This document shows positions 41,701-49,826 of a stretch of 64,000 nucleotides of DNA, one piece after another. The stretch covers positions 2,485,001 through 2,549,000 of the forward strand of contig NC_054690.1 of assembly GCF_011074885.1 (NCBI RefSeq), written 5' to 3'. The first letter of the stretch is position 1. Every line of letters begins with the position of its first letter. Origin of the DNA: Brettanomyces bruxellensis. Lineage: Eukaryota > Ascomycota > Pichiomycetes > Pichiales > Pichiaceae. A model generated the notes under the pieces. That model ran no database searches, had not been told where the DNA came from, and saw only the letters and a program-made list of their open reading frames with translations. The position numbers were made by a program, and so were the translations under genes.

Positions 41701-42471
41701 CTATTTGGCTTCGGAATATGTTCTCTTGGCATTCTTCTTTTCTTCCTTCCCATCATCTAGTAAAAATGCTTGTGCCGCCAATGGGATGAGGACTCGTGCT
41801 ATTCTGGAGTTCGCCACTACATCTTCCAAAGAATCGTAAGCTTTATCATCTGTTTCATTTAGTTTCGAGTTAAACTTCATCACATCTTCAGTACAGAACG
41901 CATCAACTAGGTCGTCATCATTCTGATAATCACCATTTTCATCTATGGCATGCTCAAAATCGTACTCAATATTCTGTAAAACGGAAAATTTTTTGAAGCT
42001 ACCTTGGTAGACATCTTTGGCACCTTCAAATGATCTAAATATCGGCGATTTTATCTCGTATTTTATAGGATCTTTCAATTCCACATAGTGTATAGTCTTA
42101 CAATTTTTTGGGTCCGTTGCCAACAACCTGTTCAATGCAATTATATCCCGTCTGTGTCTCTCTAGTATTAATAAAAGCAATAATCTTCTCTGGAGCTTAG
42201 ATGTTGTTGTAGACTCGAGATTCATTGAACCATCTCCATTTTTCGTGAGCCCTTTAAAGATAAGATTACCATAATCATCTGGAATACTATCGACAATAGA
42301 TTCTCTGAACTTTAAAAGCTCAGCTTCATCATCTTTTTGTGCTTCTGAAATACCTTTGCAAAGGAATATATTATAATCTAAAGGGTAATCTGGAACTTGA
42401 CTCAACTTATCCTTAGATTTCTGTGACAAAAGTTCCAAACTAGCCGGTTTCTCAAGAAAGGTCTGCACCAT
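41701..42471 (-). CDS. Unrecognised 256-residue protein
   Basis: I do not recognise this protein. It has a good ATG, a long open frame and no low-complexity excess. Features: a Lys/Asp-rich N-terminal half, a Leu-rich helix (RRLLLLLILERHRRDIIALN, near 95-114) that is too charged to be a membrane span, an acidic stretch (DENGDYQNDDDLVD, near 180) and a Lys-rich C-terminus (EEKKNAKRTYSEAK). No signal peptide is seen. It lies head-to-tail upstream of COQ8, 297 bp away. It is possibly a subunit of a nuclear complex, but that is speculation. Confidence 0.65.
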   Translation of the reverse strand: MVQTFLEKPASLELLSQKSKDKLSQVPDYPLDYNIFLCKGISEAQKDDEAELLKFRESIVDSIPDDYGNLIFKGLTKNGDGSMNLESTTTSKLQRRLLLLLILERHRRDIIALNRLLATDPKNCKTIHYVELKDPIKYEIKSPIFRSFEGAKDVYQGSFKKFSVLQNIEYDFEHAIDENGDYQNDDDLVDAFCTEDVMKFNSKLNETDDKAYDSLEDVVANSRIARVLIPLAAQAFLLDDGKEEKKNAKRTYSEAK

Positions 42472-43024
42472 TATTTCAGAGGTGTGTTAGATCAACTGAC
42501 TGTACGGAATTCAGAAAATATAACAAATTAGGAAAATAACAAACTGTAAGGTGGATACACAAAGAATACCAAAATAACGTTAGAAAAATATGTGGACAAG
42601 AAAGAACGAATGACATCGATTTCGGCAGAGTTGTTTAAAGCTATTGTTATTGCTTTCATTCTTATAACTGCTTCCCACTTTTTTCTTCCACTTTTTTTTT
42701 TAATTGTGTTCGGAATAATATCTTGCGGTTTTCCCCACAAATTGCTTGGCCTGATTTTATGGAGGTGAAAACAAGTTTGCTGATTAGTGCCTGTAAAAAC
42801 TTTGAACGTTTCGCGGACGGGAGAAGTACTATTTTCAGATTAACACAATTTAATTCGATCTTGTTCAATTGCCATTGGAAATTAATTCTACGGAAAATAA
42901 TATTCTATGACGGCCCGACTTTATATAAATATATGAGATTCGAGAGATAAGAAATACTTATATTCTCTGTACCGACATTTATACATTAAGAGTTCTTCTT
43001 TTACCACTATTATTTTCATCAATT
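42472..43024. other. Divergent intergenic region
   Basis: These 553 bp separate the unrecognised gene from the SMP-30 gene (divergent). Short frames occur but none is convincing. No RNA gene is seen. Confidence 0.4.
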
Positions 43025-44063
43025 ATGGTGGTCAGCACAGTTATTGAAAAGGTAAGCAGACAGACAGATTACTTTACATTATTACTGTAGCGTGCTACTA
43101 ACTTTTGTAGACGTTATAAAGCCATTTATTAAGTTAGATGCGGACCTTAGTGAAGGTATCACATATGATAGTAGAAACAGGTCATTACTATGGATTGATA
43201 TAAAGAGGGGATGTGTCTATAGAACATTTCTTAGTGGAAAGGAAGAACCAGGAGAGGTTAAGTGCTATAAAGCGGATAGTTCAGTGGGTGTGATCGGCCT
43301 TACCAGTGATGTCGACAAGGTCATTGTTGGAGCTAGCAAAAGTGTGAAGATTCTCAATATGAAAACAGGTGAAACAGAGGTTGTTGCCAAATATCCGAAA
43401 GATAACGTTGCCTCCAATGGTTGGCAGCTCAGATCTAATGACGGAAGCGTTGATAGCAACGGAAACTTTTGGGTGGCATCTATGTGCGACTTCTCTTGCC
43501 CAGAGGTGTTGGATTTGGGAACCTTGTACCGTTTGAACGCAAGAACCCTTAAAATGGAACCAGTTATCACTGGAACGGGCATTTCAAACGGATTGAATTG
43601 GTATGACGGACACATGTATTGGACAAGCTCAAAGGAGCATATAATTTACAAATTTGAGGCAGATAGTGCAACACAATTGCCAGATTTGGAAACAAAAACA
43701 CCATTTGTTAAGATAGCCGAGGTGTTCAAAGGCTATTCTGATAAAAGTTTTGTCAAAGGTGAACCCGATGGATTCTGTATGGATAGCCGTGGACATATCT
43801 TTACAGCCGTTTGGGGAACAAACCGCGCCATAGAGTTAGATACTAGCGGTAAACTTGTTCGTGAATTCATCTTTCCTGCTAAAAGGGTCAGCTGTACCAC
43901 AATTGGGGGAAAAAATATGAACACACTATTCGTGACGACCGGCCTAAATGATGAGCCAGATGCAGATCCAAATGATATGGGAGGATGCATTTTTAAGGTT
44001 GATCTCGGAAGTGGCGTGAAAGGTGTCGAAAAAAACAAATGGAAAGGACCATTAACTGCCTAA
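43025..44063 (+). CDS. SMP-30/gluconolactonase-like protein (spliced)
   Basis: This encodes a six-bladed beta-propeller of the SMP-30/regucalcin/gluconolactonase family, whose members hydrolyse sugar lactones with a bound divalent metal. Pattern residues include the N-terminal Glu (LSEGITYD), WIDIKRGCVY, SNGLNWYDGHMYWTSS, and DGFCMDSRGHIFTAVWG with the metal-ligand Asp. The best model joins 43025-43051 (MVVSTVIEK) to 43122-44063, giving 322 residues. An acceptor at 43110 would shift the frame to a stop. The substrate is unknown. Its stop overlaps the 3' end of the convergent HIT1 gene by 12 bp. Confidence 0.85.
43052..43121 (+). other. Intron of the SMP-30 gene (acceptor inferred)
   Basis: The intron is 70 nt long with donor GTAAGC and TACTAAC at 43096-43102. 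A TAG at 43110 is only about 8 nt from the branch point and leads out of frame. The AAG at 43121 keeps the frame and gives a family-like N-terminus, so it is preferred. Confidence 0.65.
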
Positions 44064-44578
44064 TAGATCGAGGGCACATTCGCAAAATTCTTCGAATAAC
44101 TCGTTATACTCCAAACCTTTACTTCTTAAATTGGCCAATTTTTTGTTAGCAACTTCAAGCCGACCTTCTCTATTATACTCGTTTGTTAAAGAAATGTTAT
44201 GAAGAATTTCATTCAAAGTAAGAATGTAAAATTGAACCACGGGTTCCTTCATGTAGGCTGCAAACTTTTCATTCTTAAGCAAATTTCCAACAAGCTCATC
44301 TTTTTTTGGGATATCTAACGAATCATTATCATTAGTTTCTTGATGTTCATCCGTATTTTTCCCTTCATTCTTTCTTTGAAGAATCTTCTGGTCATTTTCT
44401 TTATGTCTTGGTGAAATAAAACATTGCAGTGAGCAGCTGAGTAAACAAGAAATAAGTTAGTAGGAACAATTTGTGAACAAGTAAATTTAATCAACGTAGA
44501 CGATACATACTATCGTGCATTACACTTTGGACACTTGTATTTAGCTTCTTCTCTATGACAAACTTCACAGACTACCAT
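44052..44578 (-). CDS. HIT1: HIT-type zinc finger protein Hit1 (spliced)
   Basis: Hit1/ZNHIT3 partners with Rsa1/NUFIP in assembling box C/D snoRNPs. The CDS joins 44511-44578 to 44052-44436, giving 150 residues. The zf-HIT module is complete only after splicing: CEVCHREEAKYKCPKCNARYCS, then LQCFISPRHKEND, with Cys/Cys pairs and the final His. An acidic linker follows, then a C-terminal helical region (VVQFYILTLNEILHNISLTN and onward) typical of Hit1. Unspliced, the frame would miss the zinc finger. Its last 12 coding bases overlap the end of the convergent SMP-30 gene. Confidence 0.88.
44437..44510 (-). other. HIT1: Spliceosomal intron of HIT1
   Basis: The 74-nt intron on the minus strand has donor GTATGT, a TACTAAC branch point (44462-44456) and acceptor TACTCAG. 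It splits the codon for the conserved Tyr in ARYCS of the zinc finger. Confidence 0.92.
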
Positions 44579-44807
44579 CTTACGTTCTAATAATATGTTT
44601 GTGATGACCTCTTTATATAGGGAAGTACAACGATAAAGACTTAAAGCTACTTCTAGTCTGCAGCATTATTTGTTGTGTCGGGTCTTTTTTTTTTTCCACC
44701 CGCCTCATTTTTTTTGTCTTTTATCCTGTATTACAAGTCACATTCTTATCAAATACATTATAGTGTGACGAAGATATAGATTATCATTTTATAACTATTA
44801 CTGAATA

Positions 44808-45515
44808 ATGAATCTAGTAAATGCTTATTCTTCTGATTCCGAGTCCGACTCTTTCTCTGGATCTGATATAAATTCGGATAATTTTGATCAAGTTTCTGGT
44901 GAAATACTACCCAAGGTTAAAGACTCAGATCTTCACGACAATAAACTAATACCGGGACTTATACCACGGCAGATACGCTTCAAGGAGCAAAGAATACAGG
45001 AACCAGAAATTGATGAGGAACAACTTGAAATTTTAAGATATAATCAGTTGGATAATATTCACGATGGTGAAGCAAAGCCATTAGAAACGGATATAGCGAA
45101 CATTTTTGGGCTGCAGCGACAAGACGGTCAAAATGCCACAAAATTTGCCGATACAACAAAAGGGACAATTAAAGAGGCATTAAATACAGTTAGAAAGTTC
45201 AAAAATTCAGATTTTGAAAACGTCAAAATATTACCGCTCAAACGGAAAGCCGAAGATGAAACTAAGTCCAACTCGAAGGAAAGAAAGACAGCAAAGGAGC
45301 CGGTAATGCAGGAAATTAACATGACCAACTTTTATAAGCAGAATTCGGAACTCATCAGGGAAGGGAAACTTAACATAAACGAACAAATCAGACAGAACGC
45401 ATCCCCGAAATACTTTTCTGCCGGTAATAATAATTTGACTCATATAATTCAATTTACTGAGAAGAACAAGACACTTTTGAAACCAAAGAGTGAAGGGACA
45501 AATAAGGAACAATAA
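44808..45515 (+). CDS. Possible PRCC-like protein
   Basis: This encodes 235 residues. The N-terminus LVNAYSSDSESDSFSGSD is acidic/Ser-rich, with the YSSDSE pattern common to splicing-associated proteins. The C-terminal third (MTNFYKQNSELIREGKLN ... LTHIIQFTEKNKTLLK) resembles, weakly, the conserved C-terminal part of fungal PRCC (mitotic checkpoint regulator/splicing) proteins, but it lacks the usual KYGF end. The middle is basic (LPLKRKAEDE). It is a real gene by length and start; the family call is low confidence. Confidence 0.5.
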   Translation: MNLVNAYSSDSESDSFSGSDINSDNFDQVSGEILPKVKDSDLHDNKLIPGLIPRQIRFKEQRIQEPEIDEEQLEILRYNQLDNIHDGEAKPLETDIANIFGLQRQDGQNATKFADTTKGTIKEALNTVRKFKNSDFENVKILPLKRKAEDETKSNSKERKTAKEPVMQEINMTNFYKQNSELIREGKLNINEQIRQNASPKYFSAGNNNLTHIIQFTEKNKTLLKPKSEGTNKEQ

Positions 45516-45704
45516 AATATAACACCAAGGATAATAATGATAACGGTATACTTTTCGAATGACTGTGTGATTGCGAAATTTAAATAACATTTGACATAAA
45601 ACAACAGTATAAAAGGAGTCCCATGGCATTAATCATAACTAACATAAACGGGACAATATATACATGCATAAGTGGGACTGTTCTTCATTCAAATTCCAAG
45701 AAAT

Positions 45705-46086
45705 TTACTGCTTTGGGGTATTCTCCAGGGCCTTCTTCGCCTTTTCTTCCCTGTATTCTTTTTGCAACTCCTTAACTTGTTCATTATCAAGAGGAGGCAC
45801 AGGAATATCTTCGAAATCGTCCTTATGCAGGATGTGAAATGTATAATAATAAACCCCTGCAGGAATTGTGAGTAAAGCACCAAATGTAAGTAAATTACCC
45901 CAGAAATAAGGCCTTCTTGCCCTCAACATTGCATTTGACATTCTATGAGTACCTGGCGTATAGTATGAGTTCGTACGAGAACTGAAGAATGAGTTATCAA
46001 GACCGTTAGTATAATGCTGAGAAGTGTATTTATACAAGTAACTTTACCAAATCAACATACTTTAAAATTTTGCGTGTTGGAATCAT
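45705..46086 (-). CDS. COA3: Cytochrome c oxidase assembly factor Coa3 (spliced)
   Basis: Coa3 is a small inner-membrane protein that holds new Cox1 and represses its translation with Mss51 and Cox14. The CDS joins 46061-46086 to 45705-45981, giving 100 residues starting MIPTRKILN. The core AMLRARRPYFWGNLLTFGAL leads into one membrane span and then GVYYYTFHILHKDDFEDIPVPPL, the Coa3 signature. The ATG at 45941 would give only 78 residues, but family similarity (YxxxTxxM) extends upstream of it, and a perfect intron joins it to an upstream ATG. The C-terminus is charged and helical. Confidence 0.88.
45982..46060 (-). other. COA3: Spliceosomal intron of COA3
   Basis: The 79-nt intron on the minus strand has donor GTATGT, TACTAAC at 46011-46005 and acceptor TTCTTCAG. 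It is preceded by a 26-base exon with the ATG at 46086. Confidence 0.85.
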
Positions 46087-46391
46087 ATTTGCTTTGACTA
46101 TTCTATTTTTCTCAAAATGGCTCCTTAATAGTTAACAGTGAATAGTAAATAAGCTAGAGAAAGGTTAAATGTATAGACATATTTCTTCTGTACCCAAATT
46201 AAATTGATCGCCCCAGTGTGTGAGACAGTTTTATTTTTATTTTTATCTTTCATTTTTTTTTTTTTTGAACAGTATCAAAAAAATTTTCAGGGCAGCTGAT
46301 TTGAGCTATATGCAATCCCTTTAAAATTTTCATTCTAATATCGCCTTGATTATTACAAAGAGCTTAGTATCTCGAACGGCAGTTCATCAAA
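46087..46391. other. Divergent promoter region COA3/UTP18
   Basis: This is about 305 bp with a run of T near 46253-46266. It holds an RRPE-like site at about 46277-46290 nearer UTP18. Confidence 0.5.
46277..46290. promoter_or_regulatory. RRPE-like element upstream of UTP18
   Basis: AAAAAAATTTTCA, about 100 bp upstream of the UTP18 start, contains the AAAATTTT core of the yeast ribosomal RNA processing element. UTP18 is a ribosome-biogenesis gene, so the match is plausible, but such AT words also occur by chance. Confidence 0.35.
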
Positions 46392-48221
46392 ATGGAACAT
46401 AAATCAGAGGAAGTGCCGACTGAAGGTACGGTTTCAGTTAAAGAAAAGAGAGAAATTGAAAGCATACCTGAACCTAGTGAAGAAGAGAAAAGGTTAGAGA
46501 AGCTAGTGTTCGGTGATAAGGAAGGTTTCGAAAACAACCTCAGGAAAGTTGATAATCTTTTTGATGAAGAAAGAGAGGAAGATGCAGGCGGACAAAATTT
46601 GTATGTATCTGATTCCGAGTCCGAGGATGAATACTTATCTGGAATACAAAATAAAGACGAAACTTTCTTAAATGATAAGGATGGAGAGAACAAAGAAGAA
46701 GGTGATGGTGTAGCAGATGATATGAGCAAACTTCGGGACGACCAGCTATTTTTAGATGACGAAAATGATGAGGATGCGGATAATGGATCGAAAATGGATG
46801 TAGATAATAAAAGTGACAATGAAACATCAGATTCGGATTCATATATGGATTCAGATTCAGATAGCAGTACCACTTCTGATGCATGGACAGACAGCGACGA
46901 TGAAAAAATCACGATTTCAGTGGCTTCACATAAAAGATTAAGAAAGCTAAGAGTAAACGAAGAAGAAGATAAAATGAAAGGGAAACAATATTGCAAACGA
47001 CTCAGAGCGCAATTTGAGAGAATTTTCCCTAGACCTGAGTGGGCTGATAGGTATGAAAGTGATAATGATGAATCAAAGAGACAACAAACAGACAGTGAAG
47101 ATGAGGATTATGGTGATGAAGTTGGATCTTCGGCAAGAACTACAACTGTTAGCGGTTCCAGCAATTCTCTTCTGGACTTTTTGAGGACAAACCAGACATA
47201 CAAGCTTAAGAATGAGAATCTACGGCTTCTCTCTCCGGGAAAAATCGATATAGTGAGGTTAACAGATGCAAATATTAAGAAAATATCACATTCAGCAGTT
47301 CAGGCCCTTTGCTTTCATCATACGCATCCTCTCTTGTTGACCGGTGGTTATGATCGAACTCTTAGAGTTTTTCATATCGATGGTCAACGCAACAACCTGG
47401 TGACATCGATTCATCTTAGAAATTCGCCTGTGCAATCTGCAGCTTTTGGTATAGGAGACACAACTGAGATATTTGCTGGTGGAAGGAGGAGATATATGTA
47501 CAAGTGGAATGTTAATGCTGGAGTCGTAGAGAAGATTACGAGACTTTATGGACATGAACAGACACAAAGATCATTTGAAAATTTCAAACTCAGTTCTGAT
47601 GGCAGATATATTGGACTTATCGGTAGTTCTGGATGGGTGAACTTGCTTTCCTCAACTACGGGCCAATGGATCAGGGGTTTCAAGATAGAGGGAACACTTA
47701 TAGATTTCGATTTTAGTCAAAATTCGACGAAAAATAACACGAAGAACAAGCCATTTTTGGTGGCCATCAATACAGCAGGAGAGATATGGGAGTTTGAAGT
47801 TGAATCAGGAAAGACTATTGCCAGATGGACGGATGATACTGGCGTTGGCATTACTAAAGTTGCTTTAGGTGGATACAATGGCAACAACCGATGGATAGCT
47901 GTTGGAAGTAAGTCTGGAATAGTGAATATCTATGATAGATTTAAGAATAATAAGCTTTTGGGCGTGGTTGAGAGCTTAGTCACAAGCATATCTGGAATTA
48001 CCTTCAATGCTGATGGCCAACTTCTTTGTGTGGCTTCGCGCGCGAAGAAGGATGCTTTACGTTTAGTACACATTCCAACGTGTAAGGTGTATAAAAACTG
48101 GCCAACCAGTGGCACTCCATTAGGTAAAGTAACATCACTGTGTTTCAGCCCGAACAGTGAGATGCTAGCTACAGGAAATGAGGCTGGAAAGGTGAGATTG
48201 TGGAGATTGAATCATTACTGA
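46392..48221 (+). CDS. UTP18: Utp18, WD40 subunit of the U3 snoRNP
   Basis: Utp18 is a component of the small-subunit processome required for 18S rRNA maturation; it recruits the exosome helicase Mtr4 in yeast. The protein has 609 residues. The N-terminal 200 residues are very acidic, with runs of D/E/S (KLIFGDKEGF-like segment near 35-45 and an SDSESEDEY-type patch). The WD40 propeller starts with LLDFLRTNQTYK (near 257) and continues through VQALCFHHTHPLLLTGGYDRT (near 300) to the end. The acidic N-terminus plus C-terminal propeller is the Utp18 arrangement, and length matches yeast (594). Confidence 0.93.
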   Translation: MEHKSEEVPTEGTVSVKEKREIESIPEPSEEEKRLEKLVFGDKEGFENNLRKVDNLFDEEREEDAGGQNLYVSDSESEDEYLSGIQNKDETFLNDKDGENKEEGDGVADDMSKLRDDQLFLDDENDEDADNGSKMDVDNKSDNETSDSDSYMDSDSDSSTTSDAWTDSDDEKITISVASHKRLRKLRVNEEEDKMKGKQYCKRLRAQFERIFPRPEWADRYESDNDESKRQQTDSEDEDYGDEVGSSARTTTVSGSSNSLLDFLRTNQTYKLKNENLRLLSPGKIDIVRLTDANIKKISHSAVQALCFHHTHPLLLTGGYDRTLRVFHIDGQRNNLVTSIHLRNSPVQSAAFGIGDTTEIFAGGRRRYMYKWNVNAGVVEKITRLYGHEQTQRSFENFKLSSDGRYIGLIGSSGWVNLLSSTTGQWIRGFKIEGTLIDFDFSQNSTKNNTKNKPFLVAINTAGEIWEFEVESGKTIARWTDDTGVGITKVALGGYNGNNRWIAVGSKSGIVNIYDRFKNNKLLGVVESLVTSISGITFNADGQLLCVASRAKKDALRLVHIPTCKVYKNWPTSGTPLGKVTSLCFSPNSEMLATGNEAGKVRLWRLNHY

Positions 48222-48508
48222 TGATATAGAAGTTGGTCAATAAAAATATACTGTTAAGTAAAAAGAAAATAAAATAAATAGTTGTTAAAATTGCCTTGCT
48301 TGATTCACACCGCACCAGATTCCTCCGTGCTTTCCTCACAATGCAAGAAGGAGCAGAAGGGACGGCGAAAGGAAAATTGTGGGGAAATATAGAATCCGAT
48401 GAGAAAGAATTTTATTTTTCAATTCTTGGCACTCAATACTACTCCACTCCTCAACTGGTAGCACGGAAAGAGGCTATTCAATAAACTCACATTCTAGATC
48501 AATTTTAA

Positions 48509-49555
48509 ATGCAGTTATCTCTTGAAAATTTGAAACAAGAAGCAAAAAAGGCCGCAGCAGATGTCGTACAGCTTCTAAAGCGGGCCAAAACTTACAGAAT
48601 TGTTATATTGATTATTGGACGTCCTGGCTCTGGAAAATCCACGTTTGCGTCTCTTCTTGAAGATGAATTAAATAATATGTTTAAGACAGGAAAATGCACA
48701 TATGATTTCAGCTCTAATTTAGCCACATTGGAAACAGGCAAAAGAAGTTTACCATTAAATGATGCGCATACCAGAGTGTTACCAATTCATATGGAGGAAC
48801 TTCAAAAAGAGATAGACGAACAGATTGACAAATCAGACTTCGAGCCAATCACATACGTTAAGCCCCACAATATTGATGAATCGGTCATTATTGGTCGTGG
48901 AATGCTTTCTACTGCTATTTCCACGTTTGCCGCGCCTGGCAACGAAAAAAATCATACGTTTGCCAAAAGAATTACAATGGATGGATTTCATCTTCCAAGA
49001 AGCGTATTACATAAAGCCAAAAATTCAGAATTCATGGTGAAAAGAAGGGGCTCTGAATTTACATTTGATTCCGGGTTGGTTGTGAGACTTGTGCAGAAAC
49101 TTGTAAGCACATGCGAAAGATGTAACCTTACGAAAGAGGGAGTGACTTTAAACAGCAAAAATCCTTTATGGGTGTTTAAAAATCCTCCGTTACCCGAGCT
49201 ATCGATACCAGACTTTGACCATGAGAAGAAAGATCCCACACCAGGCGGCACAATTGTAAATTCGGATGTAAGAGTGGTCATATTAGAGGGTCTTTACTTG
49301 ATGTATAAAGGGGGACTATGGAAGCAAATACCTAATATAGTGAAAGAAAATCACGATAAGGTGCATGTGTGGAAAGTGAAAACCAACAATCCTGAACTTG
49401 TTAGGGAAAGAACAGCAGAACGTCATGTTAAAGCAGGAGTTTGCAAAACGCTTGAAGATGGCAGAGCTAGATATGATATGAATGATAACATCAACGGAAA
49501 TTTGGTGGACGATGAAAGTAGAGACGAGTTTATTGAGAAGGTAATAAACAATTAG
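48509..49555 (+). CDS. YFH7: Yfh7-type P-loop kinase
   Basis: Yfh7 is a soluble phosphoribulokinase/uridine-kinase-like ATPase whose substrate is not known. The protein has 348 residues. Walker A IGRPGSGKST is near 37-46. MDGFHLPRSVL near 161 and KRRGSEFTFD near 181 match the conserved Yfh7 lid and substrate region. VVILEGLYLMY near 254 supplies the second ATPase motif, and ERHVKAGVCKTLEDGRARY lies near 307. All hallmarks are intact. The N-terminal helix is Lys-rich with no obvious targeting signal. Confidence 0.92.
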   Translation: MQLSLENLKQEAKKAAADVVQLLKRAKTYRIVILIIGRPGSGKSTFASLLEDELNNMFKTGKCTYDFSSNLATLETGKRSLPLNDAHTRVLPIHMEELQKEIDEQIDKSDFEPITYVKPHNIDESVIIGRGMLSTAISTFAAPGNEKNHTFAKRITMDGFHLPRSVLHKAKNSEFMVKRRGSEFTFDSGLVVRLVQKLVSTCERCNLTKEGVTLNSKNPLWVFKNPPLPELSIPDFDHEKKDPTPGGTIVNSDVRVVILEGLYLMYKGGLWKQIPNIVKENHDKVHVWKVKTNNPELVRERTAERHVKAGVCKTLEDGRARYDMNDNINGNLVDDESRDEFIEKVINN

Positions 49556-49826
49556 ATACAAATGATTAAAATTTATATTAAACAGAGTACTTACATTGAA
49601 GCGAGACACAAAAAATGATGAAAAGAAAAGAAATGCACAAACCGATAGGTATAAGTAGTAAATAAATGATCAACAAAATATTAGGCGAGAGGAGTTAGAA
49701 GAAAAATCAAACAACATGCAAAGAAATAAAGATAGTGAAAAGAGAAATATTTGGATGTAATTAGAAAAGAGCCATAAATATGGACTTAAAAATGCTATCA
49801 CCTCCCTTTTCGTATTAACGAGATAA

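Noticed and set aside
46364..46996. 210-residue Ser-rich frame antisense to UTP18
   Set aside because: It is the complement of the acidic GAA/GAT-rich N-terminal coding region.
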